From an uncultured Roseburia sp. (GTDB lineage Bacteria; Bacillota; Clostridia; Lachnospirales; Lachnospiraceae), in NCBI GenBank assembly GCA_945928585.1, contig CAMENQ010000025.1:1-13077 (forward strand): a stretch of 13,077 bases of DNA, read 5' to 3'. Below, in pieces: positions 6,718 to 13,077 of the stretch. The notes under the pieces were generated by a model that saw nothing but the letters and a program-made list of their open reading frames with translations, ran no database searches and was not told the DNA's origin. The position numbers and the translations under genes are program-made. The stretch's first letter is position 1; every line of letters begins with the position of its first letter.

Positions 6718-7458
6718 TTAATAATCCTCCTCCATTATTGGCGTTGCCATATACACCTCCGTCATCCCCTTCACATCATTATAATCTATTACTATATTTA
6801 TATTTGTCTTCGTTGTCCCATATACTACATAATCTTCTATTTTGTCAGTATAAGCATAAATCGTAAATATATCAGCCCCTCTGTTCTCAGTTACGACTTC
6901 TCCCCCTACGTTTTCCAGTATATGATCTGATATTGCATTCTTTTCCGAATTGCTAAGTTCTCCCTCAATATCTCCTCTAAGACTTAAAGTTATGTCCGCG
7001 CCTATATCCATATCTTCAAAAAGCTTCTCCACCTTATCCCTGTAATACACTGCACTTTCAAGTGAATTGTCAAACTCCATCTCTACAGTCACATACTGCT
7101 TCTGTGTCAGAATAACTTTTTCCACATGATTTTCCATCGTAACTATATTTATTGATGTCCGTACACCATCCACCGTCTTTGTAAGTGTAGTTCTGTCATT
7201 TTCCGTATTTAAGTCATAAACATCATTTATTCCAAGACCCTCTGCTATATTCTTCGCCAGTTCTTCCTTATCCCCGGTATTCATATACAGACTTCCATAA
7301 TAACCTGTAGCCTTTACCGTGCTTAATGTACTCATATACATATCACTTGTAAAAGCAGTAATTATATCCGGCCCCTTCGCCTCCTCATAATTCATTATCA
7401 TCTGGACAAGTGCAAACAGCCAGAGAATTCCACATATATATATTAATTTCTTTCTCAT
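6718..7458 (-). CDS. ywmB: YwmB-family (DUF1779) exported protein
   Basis: This protein of about 246 aa has one N-terminal hydrophobic segment (KLIYICGILWLFALVQMIM), which suggests a signal peptide or membrane anchor with the rest outside. It matches the YwmB family (annotated as TATA-box-binding-like fold). The best landmarks are near the C-terminus: IFTIYAYTDKIEDYVV, then a beta strand NINIVIDYND, and the ending VYMATPIMEEDY, which parallels the VGTPIVTTEY end of Bacillus YwmB. Function is not established; in Bacillus the gene lies near cell-wall and sporulation genes. I chose the ATG at 7458, three codons inside the longest frame, because GGAAGGA (7468-7475) sits 9 nt before it and directly abuts the upstream ATG at 7467, which is too close. 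The gene ends inside the convergent gap next to the giant hairpin element. Confidence 0.75.
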   Translation of the reverse strand: MRKKLIYICGILWLFALVQMIMNYEEAKGPDIITAFTSDMYMSTLSTVKATGYYGSLYMNTGDKEELAKNIAEGLGINDVYDLNTENDRTTLTKTVDGVRTSINIVTMENHVEKVILTQKQYVTVEMEFDNSLESAVYYRDKVEKLFEDMDIGADITLSLRGDIEGELSNSEKNAISDHILENVGGEVVTENRGADIFTIYAYTDKIEDYVVYGTTKTNINIVIDYNDVKGMTEVYMATPIMEEDY

Positions 7459-7576
7459 AATCCACATTCCTTCCTGATTATTGTATTTATATTCTTTCCT
7501 AAAGTAATTAAATTTTTCTTTTGTTATTATTTACCACGCATACTTTTTTATTCAAAATTTTGTGTATATATTTTTT

Positions 7577-7607
7577 ACCATACAATTATATCTTTTATAT
7601 CTGTCAA
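7577..7607 (-). promoter_or_regulatory. Candidate promoter of the ywmB-like gene
   Basis: On the minus strand a perfect TTGACA (7607-7602) is followed after 19 nt by TATGGT (7582-7577). The spacing is long and the -10 box moderate, but the perfect -35 box and the position about 120 nt upstream of the start support it. It lies in the 438-nt divergent gap 7459-7896. That gap also holds a plus-strand promoter, palindromic sites and a small reading frame. Confidence 0.4.
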
Positions 7608-7632
7608 ATATTGTCGTATTTTAGATTTTTTC

Positions 7633-7681
7633 AGTTATAACTTAAGAAATCGGGATTTTTTCTTGTTTTTAAGTTATAATT
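7633..7681. promoter_or_regulatory. Paired palindromic sites overlapping the 7663-7691 promoter (operator candidate)
   Basis: AGTTATAACT (7633-7642) is a perfect 10-bp palindrome, and AGTTATAATT (7672-7681) is a second copy with one change, 39 nt away. Read more widely, TTATAACTTAA (7635-7645) and TTAAGTTATAA (7669-7679) form a perfect 11-bp inverted repeat. The right-hand copy lies in the spacer between the -35 and -10 boxes, a classic repressor position. In such AT-rich DNA some palindromes arise by chance. Confidence 0.4.
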
Positions 7682-7691
7682 ATGTTATAGT
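7663..7691 (+). promoter_or_regulatory. Strong sigmaA-type promoter upstream of the small reading frame
   Basis: TTGTTT (7663-7668), a 17-nt spacer and TATAGT (7686-7691), with an extended -10 TGT directly in front of it. Transcription would start near 7698, leaving only a short leader before the ribosome binding site at 7706-7713. Confidence 0.6.
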
Positions 7692-7724
7692 TTTTACAGT
7701 AACAGAAAGGGGGCTTATTATTTC

Positions 7725-7802
7725 ATGATTAAACGAGAAATGTATATGAATCGTATCCGTCACCATAGAAGCCGGTCCCCAGGCAACAGCCCGGCATTAT
7801 AA
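7725..7802 (+). CDS. Possible 25-codon leader peptide, basic and His/Arg/Ser-rich
   Basis: An ATG-to-TAA frame of 25 codons begins MIKREMYMNR, passes through His-His, and ends RSRSPGNSPAL. It follows an extended -10 promoter and the purine run AGAAAGGGGG, whose gap to the ATG is about 11 nt, a little long. The last third overlaps a GC-rich hairpin: GCCG and GGC on the 5' side pair with GCCCGGC (7789-7795), with a bulge. This region is otherwise very AT-rich. The peptide has six Arg, two adjacent His and three Met codons, which is suggestive of a translated leader. However, no terminator/antiterminator pair is seen before the next gene at 7897. I do not recognise the peptide. It may also be a chance frame over a structured RNA. 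Confidence 0.42.
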   Translation: MIKREMYMNRIRHHRSRSPGNSPAL

Positions 7803-7896
7803 TTTAGTCATTAAAATCAGTAATCTTTAAAATCCTAGTATACTTTATTTTTTCCCACATAATATATAAACATATAATACATATACAGGAGGCATT

Positions 7897-8235
7897 ATGT
7901 TTACAAACCCTTTAAACGATGCTTACAATGACATTCTTTATTTTAGAACTCTGTATCCCGAATCAATAAGCCATATTTTTGCCATGGTTTCCGACTACAG
8001 CGACAAGCTGGAATATGATAAAAGTATTATGTACGACGAATATCCTGACAAGGCACGCATACGCCTTATGGCATTAGATATTTATAACAGTCTGTCATGT
8101 CCTGAGCTTTACTCACATCCTGCAGACAATACTACGGTCAGTAATTCAGCCTGCTGCCCTCTTCTGGAGCTTATAGAGGTTTTGATTTTAAATGAATTTA
8201 TTTACAGGCGCATAAGACGGCGTAATTTTCAGTAG
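7897..8235 (+). CDS. Conserved-looking small protein of unknown function
   Basis: This 112-aa protein is not recognised. The start is supported by CAGGAGG, 4 nt before the ATG. It has no signal peptide or membrane segment, so it is probably cytosolic. The composition is acidic and Tyr-rich in the first half (for example DAYNDILYFRTLYPESISHI, then a Tyr/Asp-rich stretch), with predicted helices and a basic tail (RRIRRRNFQ). Cysteines occur as SCPEL and ACCPL, too few and too far apart for a clear metal site. It lies downstream of the small reading frame and ahead of the methyltransferase gene. A promoter may lie across its stop codon, so it need not share a transcript with what follows. Codon use matches its neighbours. 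Confidence 0.65.
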   Translation: MFTNPLNDAYNDILYFRTLYPESISHIFAMVSDYSDKLEYDKSIMYDEYPDKARIRLMALDIYNSLSCPELYSHPADNTTVSNSACCPLLELIEVLILNEFIYRRIRRRNFQ

Positions 8236-8261
8236 ACTTTATTTAAAATAAAGGGTATACT
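8233..8261 (+). promoter_or_regulatory. Candidate promoter of the methyltransferase gene
   Basis: TAGACT (8233-8238), a 17-nt spacer and TATACT (8256-8261) form a plausible vegetative promoter about 45 nt before the methyltransferase ATG. The -35 box overlaps the stop codon of the upstream gene. An 8-bp AT-only palindrome (8237-8253) lies in the spacer. Confidence 0.38.
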
Positions 8262-8306
8262 TACTAACGATACGAGGATTTCAACCGAAAGGTAAAGGAA
8301 GTATAA

Positions 8307-9485
8307 ATGGAAAGGTTAAATAAGCTTTTAGATAAATCAATAGGCCCTGCTTTAGTAAGCTGTGTTTTAAGCAATAAGCGCAATAAGCTTGGCGGTACAG
8401 ACAAAGTAAAAATACGTCAGGTTATACTTAAGGACCGGCATATGTTTCAGGTTACTGAATATGCCGGTACTAAGGTTTTTCACCAAAATCTTGATGAAGC
8501 CTCTGTTAAAGATTATATAAGGGACAGGCTTTTAACAGAATTTAAACAATGCCAGATACAGTGTGAAACAAATTCAGCCACTGTACTTGTAAGCAATAAA
8601 GGACAATTTACAATAAAAGAAAAAGGAGCAAAGCTTACCCTTGATAAAGCAGCCCTTAATCACAACCGTACTAAGGAATATCTACTTCCGGAAGGTACAC
8701 CTGTTCCGTTTCTTGTGGATTTAGGTGTAATGACAAAAGATGGCAGAATTGTCAGTGCAAAATACGATAAATTCCGCCAGATTAACCGTTTTCTTGAATT
8801 TATAAGAGATATTCTGCCATCACTGAAAAAGGACAGGGAGCTTACCATACTTGATTTCGGATGCAGAAAATCTTACCTTACATTTGCAATGTATTATTAT
8901 CTCAAGGAAATAAACGGATATGACATAAATATCATAGGTCTTGACCTGAAGGCCGATGTTATAGAACACTGCAATAAACTGGCATCAAAATACAGCTATG
9001 ATAAACTTCATTTTTTATGTGGTGATGTAGCTGATTATGAGGGCGTAAACCATGTGGATATGGTGGTTACACTTCATGCCTGTGATACTGCCACGGATTA
9101 CGCTATCGCAAAAGCAGTAAAATGGGGAGCTTCTGTTATACTTTCAGTTCCTTGCTGCCAGCATGAGGTAAACAAAACCATAGCCAATGATACTCTTTCC
9201 CCTGTGTTTTCCTTTGGTATTATCAAGGAGCGTACTGCGGCACTTATGACAGACGGACTCCGTGGCTGTCTGTTAGATGTTGCAGGCTATGATACACAGA
9301 TTCTGGAATTTATTGACATAGAGCATACTCCGAAAAATCTTCTGATACGTGGAGTAAAAAGAGAAAATTCTTCCTCTTCAAAATACTCACTTGAGGAATG
9401 TGTTAATATAATGACAGAGCTTAACGCCTATCCTTCCCTTTACAGACTTTTATTTGAAAATGAGGGGAGGACAGATATACAATGA
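8307..9485 (+). CDS. SAM-dependent methyltransferase, METTL25/Methyltransf_32-like
   Basis: This 392-aa cytosolic protein has an N-terminal extension of about 150 residues, then a Rossmann methyltransferase domain. Visible motifs are KYDKFRQINRFLE (153-165), motif I ILDFGCRKSYLTF (181-193), an acidic strand end IIGLDL (209-214), CGDVADYE (238-245), and VVTLHACDTATD (253-264), then SVPCCQHE (280-287). The LHAC and CC pairs are typical of the family that includes eukaryotic METTL25/RRNAD1-like proteins. The substrate is not established; RNA or a translation component is a guess. Arg187 sits where motif I would usually have glycine (DFGCG), which is odd. AAAGGAAG supports the start. The stop overlaps the next start (ATGA, 9482-9485), so the two genes are translationally coupled. 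Confidence 0.8.
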   Translation: MERLNKLLDKSIGPALVSCVLSNKRNKLGGTDKVKIRQVILKDRHMFQVTEYAGTKVFHQNLDEASVKDYIRDRLLTEFKQCQIQCETNSATVLVSNKGQFTIKEKGAKLTLDKAALNHNRTKEYLLPEGTPVPFLVDLGVMTKDGRIVSAKYDKFRQINRFLEFIRDILPSLKKDRELTILDFGCRKSYLTFAMYYYLKEINGYDINIIGLDLKADVIEHCNKLASKYSYDKLHFLCGDVADYEGVNHVDMVVTLHACDTATDYAIAKAVKWGASVILSVPCCQHEVNKTIANDTLSPVFSFGIIKERTAALMTDGLRGCLLDVAGYDTQILEFIDIEHTPKNLLIRGVKRENSSSSKYSLEECVNIMTELNAYPSLYRLLFENEGRTDIQ

Positions 9486-12025
9486 AAGACATTAAATATA
9501 CCATAATTAAAGTTATTGTATTGTTTTTGGTATTTTGCGGTGTGATAGCAGGATATTTCATTCTTAACCATAAAGATCCTGTTTCTCCGGCAGAAAGCCT
9601 TGATGTAGCTACACTTCCCATTATTACAATGAATTATGACTCACTGGAATTTAACGCCCTTCACGGATATACAACCCAGATGGAAGCCCAATATATGAGA
9701 GATGTAATTACTCCTCTTGATTCTACCAGACAGCTCCCTATTACCATTTACAGGTATGATAACAATATTGCCGGCATAGCTTATGAGGTGCGTAGTCTTG
9801 ATACAAAACGTCTTATAGAAAGTGTCGAGCTTGACCACTGGGAGGCTGATGATTCTGCCTCTCACGCTGTTTTAGATATTTCTCCCATTCCTGACAAGGA
9901 CACGGAATATCTCCTTATAATTAAACTGACAACAGAAAAACATGGCAGCATTTATTATTACACACGGATAATGGAGCAGACAAACTGCGAAATTATTCCA
10001 CAGCTCAATTATGTTGAAGGCTTTAGCAAAAGCACACTCGACGCTGAAAGCTTTAAAGCTTATATAGGCAATCTGGAAATCGACCCATCAAGAGACAATT
10101 CAAATCTTGCAGATGTAGACCTTACCTCAAGCTTTAACAACCTTACATGGGGAAATCTTTCTGTAGAACGTGTCTCTGAGCCTGTAGTTTCCATTACGGA
10201 AATAACAGGCGATACAAGCTGTTTTCTTTTAAAATACAAGGTTCGTGCCAAAAATGATTATGATACCTACCAGTATTATAATGTAACAGAATTTTTCCGT
10301 GTAAAGATAGGCATTAATACTACCTATATGTATGTTTATGACAGAACTGTAGAGCAGATTTTTGACCCAACCGCACAAAACATTTCACCTACACGTATAA
10401 ATCTTGGACTGGACAGTGATTTAGACATAAAATACAAATCCAACAGCACCGGCTCATTTGTATCCTTTATAAAGGACGGAAGCCTCTGGACTATGGATAT
10501 GAAGAAGAATCAGATTATTTCCATTTTCTCCTTTGAGGACATGGAGGAAGGGGACCTTAGAATGGAGTACGACCAGTTTGATATAGATATTATATCTACT
10601 GATGATGACGGAAACACTTTATTCCTTGTATACGGCTATATGGAAAAGGGCGCCCACGAAGGTCAGGTAGGTGTGGCATTATATAAATACACCTACAAAG
10701 ATAATACCGTAGATGAATTTGTATTTGTTCCTTCTTCCAAGCCATACAGCATATTAAAGGATTCCGTAGGAAAATTTGCATATATTACAGATAAAGATCT
10801 GCTGTATTTTATGATAGGTGACAGCATATATACGGTAACAATGGACAGCAACGAATATATGCAGCTTGCCACCAATCTCCAGTCAGGCAACTATATAATA
10901 AATAACGACAATAATATACTTGCATGGCATGAAAATACTTCAATTTACAACGCTGATACAATACGTGTCATAGATGTGGAGGGCCACAGGGATTATGTTA
11001 TAAGTGCCGGCGAAGGTGAATATGTAAAGGTTTTAGGCTTTATTGAAAATGATTTAATATATGGTGTTGCAAAAGCATCTGACGTGACAACAGATGATAA
11101 GGGAAACACTATATTTCCAATGTATAAAATAAACATACAGCTGTATGACAGTACCACTGATGACAGTACAAGTAACACAACCGTTTCAGGCGATATTACT
11201 TCAAATTACACTCCTGATATAGAGACTTACCAAAAGGATGGTATATATATAAACAACGTATCTATTTCAGGCAATATTATCAGTATGTCACGTCTTGCAA
11301 AAAATGAAGACGGAAGCTTTGTTCCTATCGAAGATGATAAGCTTGTAAACAGAGCCGCTGAAAACAAGACTCTAATCACCATAGACACTATAGCCACCGA
11401 TTTAAAGAAAAAAGAGCTTGTCCTTTATTTTGCATATACAGTCACTGCTCCCGACGAACTAAAGCCTGTCTCCGCAGAAAGCTTTAATTTCACCTCAGCC
11501 AATAAGCTTCAGCTTAATAATGGCACTGTAGCTGACAATGATTATATGGTATATGCTTATGGTGCTCTTTATGACAAGTTTCAGGATTTAAAGTCGGCCA
11601 TAGAGTGTGCCAATGAGAACTATGGTATGGTTATAGAGCCTTCCGGCAATATAGCTTGGGCAAAAATCGCAAAGCCTGACCTGGCAAAGCTTACAGATAC
11701 CGCTTCCATTGTTGGCAGAAATTATGGTTCTCTTGATGATATACTGGCAGATACGGCTAATTATGACATTTACAATTTAACAGGCACAGATTTGCCGAAT
11801 GTATTGTATTTTGGAGCTAAGGATATTCCTGTTATTACTTATACAAATGATTTGGGATATGTAATTATTTCCGCATATTCTTCTTATCTTGGTGTAGTGG
11901 ACACCTTTGCATTTACAAGCCTTTCTACAGGCGAAATAACAAAGATGCCTTACAGCGAGGGGGTTGCAAGGATAAAAGAGGCGGGGAATATATTTATAGT
12001 TTTGAAACCAGTTGGGGCAGATTAG
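9482..12025 (+). CDS. Large membrane-anchored extracellular protein of unknown function, beta-propeller-like
   Basis: This 847-aa protein has one N-terminal hydrophobic anchor (about residues 7-27, IIKVIVLFLVFCGVIAGYFI) with a short positive cytosolic end, so nearly all of it should lie outside the membrane. Residues about 30-310 are beta-rich with no recognised domain. About 310-560 contain repeated WD/propeller-like strand groups (SFIKDGSLWTMDM; VALYKYTYKDN; LLYFMIGDSIYTVTM; NNILAWHE). A Ser/Thr/Asp linker follows (near 555-570), then another beta-rich part. The C-terminal 100 or so residues (VLYFGAKDIPVITYTNDLGY) faintly resemble a C39-like papain fold that has lost its catalytic histidine; this is tentative. 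It is coupled by a 4-nt overlap to the methyltransferase. I see no sortase or LPxTG signal. No terminator is obvious after the stop. Confidence 0.7.
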   Translation: MKDIKYTIIKVIVLFLVFCGVIAGYFILNHKDPVSPAESLDVATLPIITMNYDSLEFNALHGYTTQMEAQYMRDVITPLDSTRQLPITIYRYDNNIAGIAYEVRSLDTKRLIESVELDHWEADDSASHAVLDISPIPDKDTEYLLIIKLTTEKHGSIYYYTRIMEQTNCEIIPQLNYVEGFSKSTLDAESFKAYIGNLEIDPSRDNSNLADVDLTSSFNNLTWGNLSVERVSEPVVSITEITGDTSCFLLKYKVRAKNDYDTYQYYNVTEFFRVKIGINTTYMYVYDRTVEQIFDPTAQNISPTRINLGLDSDLDIKYKSNSTGSFVSFIKDGSLWTMDMKKNQIISIFSFEDMEEGDLRMEYDQFDIDIISTDDDGNTLFLVYGYMEKGAHEGQVGVALYKYTYKDNTVDEFVFVPSSKPYSILKDSVGKFAYITDKDLLYFMIGDSIYTVTMDSNEYMQLATNLQSGNYIINNDNNILAWHENTSIYNADTIRVIDVEGHRDYVISAGEGEYVKVLGFIENDLIYGVAKASDVTTDDKGNTIFPMYKINIQLYDSTTDDSTSNTTVSGDITSNYTPDIETYQKDGIYINNVSISGNIISMSRLAKNEDGSFVPIEDDKLVNRAAENKTLITIDTIATDLKKKELVLYFAYTVTAPDELKPVSAESFNFTSANKLQLNNGTVADNDYMVYAYGALYDKFQDLKSAIECANENYGMVIEPSGNIAWAKIAKPDLAKLTDTASIVGRNYGSLDDILADTANYDIYNLTGTDLPNVLYFGAKDIPVITYTNDLGYVIISAYSSYLGVVDTFAFTSLSTGEITKMPYSEGVARIKEAGNIFIVLKPVGAD

Positions 12026-12054
12026 TTTTTATGGTAACGCCTTAGTCCTTTGCA

Positions 12055-12153
12055 GAACATTTATTGATTATTATTGTCTTGTGTGTAGAACATTTATTAA
12101 TTATTTTTGTCTTGCGTGTAGAACAATATCGGTGTATAATTGTCTTATGCATG
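12055..12153. repeat. 33-bp tandem repeats upstream of the ATPase gene
   Basis: Units 12055-12087 and 12088-12120 are identical at 30 of 33 positions, each starting GAACATTTATT and containing TTGTCTTG. A third, degenerate 33-nt unit (12121-12153) keeps GAACA and TTGTCTTATG. It carries the -10 box of the ATPase promoter and ends at the ribosome binding site. The array fills most of the gap after the 847-aa gene and may mark the boundary of acquired DNA. Confidence 0.75.
12112..12140 (+). promoter_or_regulatory. SigmaA-type promoter of the ATPase gene
   Basis: TTGCGT (12112-12117), a 17-nt spacer and perfect TATAAT (12135-12140). The -35 box is at the end of repeat unit 2 and the -10 box in unit 3, so the promoter spans the repeat junction. 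The leader before the ATG is short. Confidence 0.6.
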
Positions 12154-12164
12154 GAGGTTTTGAT

Positions 12165-13077
12165 ATGAATAGAGATACCTTAAAACAAATTATGATTGAC
12201 CAAAAGGATATGTATCTGAATAATCCATTAATTTCAAGACATTATCCTTTAGAGGACAATGTGAACTATTGCTTCGTTGGCATTAGAAGAACCGGAAAGT
12301 CCTATATGATGTTCCAACAGATCAAACATCTGGAAGCAAATGGGCTGCCGCTATCCCAGATTGTTTATGTTAATTTCGAAGATGAACGTCTTCTTGAGAT
12401 AACCGCAGATGATTTGAACACAATCTTAGAGATTGGTCTGGAAATAGCCGGTACTGACACCAAACCTTATCTATTTCTTGATGAAATTCAGAATGTTGAT
12501 GGATGGGAAAAATTTGTACGCAGAATGGCTGATATGAAATACAGAATCAACATTACCGGAAGCAACAGCAAGATGCTCAGTAGTGAAATTGCTTCAACTC
12601 TCGGCGGAAGATTTGTGATTATGAATGTTTATCCTTACTCTTTTTCAGAGTACCTGAATGCTAGTGGTAAATACAAGGATTATGTGGGTGCAATCAGCAC
12701 AAAGGACAAAGCCGATGTTCTTGCCCGGTATAACGAGTACGTCACATACGGTGCTTTCCCTGAATTAGTGGAAATCAAAAACAAGCGTGCTTTCCTAAGC
12801 AGTATTTATCAAACTGTGTATCTTGGAGATATTATTACTCGAAATAAGATTACCAATGATTTTGCTATCAAACTCATCCTTAAGAAAATTGCGGAGTCCA
12901 TTACAAAACCTCTGTCTTTTAGCAGACTGACGAATATCTTAAAAAGTGCCGGTACCTCATTAGGAAAACAGACTGTAATCAATTATGTGAGCTACATGAC
13001 AGATTCCTATCTTCTCTTTACTCTGTCAAACTATGCAGCGAAGCTTGTTGACAAAGAAACCTATCCAAAATACTATT
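12165..13077 (+). CDS. AAA_14/DUF4143-type ATPase, 3' end outside window
   Basis: An open frame of 304 codons begins at an ATG after GGAGG and runs off the right edge. The N-terminal ATPase part has Walker A GIRRTGKS (39-46), Walker B YLFLDEIQN (102-110), sensor ITGSN (130-134) and LGGR (146-149), a probable arginine finger. After VYPYSFSEYL comes the start of the DUF4143 helical region (YGAFPELVEIK, VYLGDIITRNKI, then winged-helix-like residues). The family is widespread and often mobile in gut anaerobes, and its biological role is unsettled. Codon use differs from the neighbours: of 27 Ile codons only 2 are ATA and 9 are ATC, whereas mecA uses ATA in 11 of 22. This supports recent transfer. 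It has its own promoter within the tandem repeats. Confidence 0.88.
   Translation, partial: MNRDTLKQIMIDQKDMYLNNPLISRHYPLEDNVNYCFVGIRRTGKSYMMFQQIKHLEANGLPLSQIVYVNFEDERLLEITADDLNTILEIGLEIAGTDTKPYLFLDEIQNVDGWEKFVRRMADMKYRINITGSNSKMLSSEIASTLGGRFVIMNVYPYSFSEYLNASGKYKDYVGAISTKDKADVLARYNEYVTYGAFPELVEIKNKRAFLSSIYQTVYLGDIITRNKITNDFAIKLILKKIAESITKPLSFSRLTNILKSAGTSLGKQTVINYVSYMTDSYLLFTLSNYAAKLVDKETYPKYY

Noticed and set aside
6500..6721. Open frame of 73 codons across the giant hairpin
   Set aside because: It lies within the self-complementary element, has no ribosome binding site, and overlaps the end of the ywmB-like gene; its content is explained by the inverted arms.
7698..7896. SAM-I or another known riboswitch in the leader before the 112-aa gene
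   Set aside because: The GC hairpin with GGCAACAGCC looked faintly similar, but the conserved helices and core of known riboswitches are not present and no terminator follows.
12026..12054. Terminator for the 847-aa gene
   Set aside because: No stem of useful length followed by a T-run could be found between the stop codon and the 33-bp repeats.

Overview
The window is low-GC, ATA/AGA-rich DNA with strong AGGAGG-type ribosome binding sites and sigmaA-like promoters. It carries MecA, a YwmB-family protein, a DUF1858 redox protein and a GH18 lipoprotein of the spore/cell-wall type. Together these point to a Gram-positive clostridium, most likely a Lachnospiraceae gut anaerobe. There are no rRNA or tRNA genes, no CRISPR array and no transposase.

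Layout. On the minus strand, 5078 to 2235 is a compact three-gene operon: a Ser/Thr kinase fused to a degenerate MinD/CpaE-type P-loop domain, a second degenerate P-loop protein (CpaE/TadZ-like), and a membrane-anchored SAF-domain protein (CpaB/RcpC-like). It has a good promoter at 5117-5145 and a probable terminator at 2021-2065. Downstream on the same strand, with its own promoter, is a GH18 lipoprotein (1821-76). The left edge holds an 18-bp tandem repeat. Divergent from the kinase operon on the plus strand are mecA and a DUF1858 gene, ending in a clear terminator (6419-6449). The gap between DUF1858 and the convergent ywmB-like gene holds a 223-nt element with 54-nt near-perfect inverted arms. 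The ywmB-like gene is divergent from a plus-strand unit: a strong promoter with palindromic sites, an unlisted 25-codon reading frame with a GC-rich hairpin, and a 112-aa protein of unknown function. A METTL25-like methyltransferase follows, overlapping by 4 nt a large membrane-anchored protein of 847 aa. The right edge is a truncated AAA/DUF4143 ATPase preceded by 33-bp tandem repeats. Its codon use differs from the rest, which suggests it was acquired.

How the genes may work together. The kinase, lysine-less CpaE-like protein and CpaB-like protein resemble the regulatory/scaffold side of a Tad/Flp-type pilus or secretion apparatus. The motor, inner-membrane and pilin genes are absent here, so this may be a detached accessory module (inference). 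MecA is a ClpC adaptor. The GH18 and YwmB-like proteins act outside the membrane, probably on or around the cell wall. The remaining genes have no assignable pathway.
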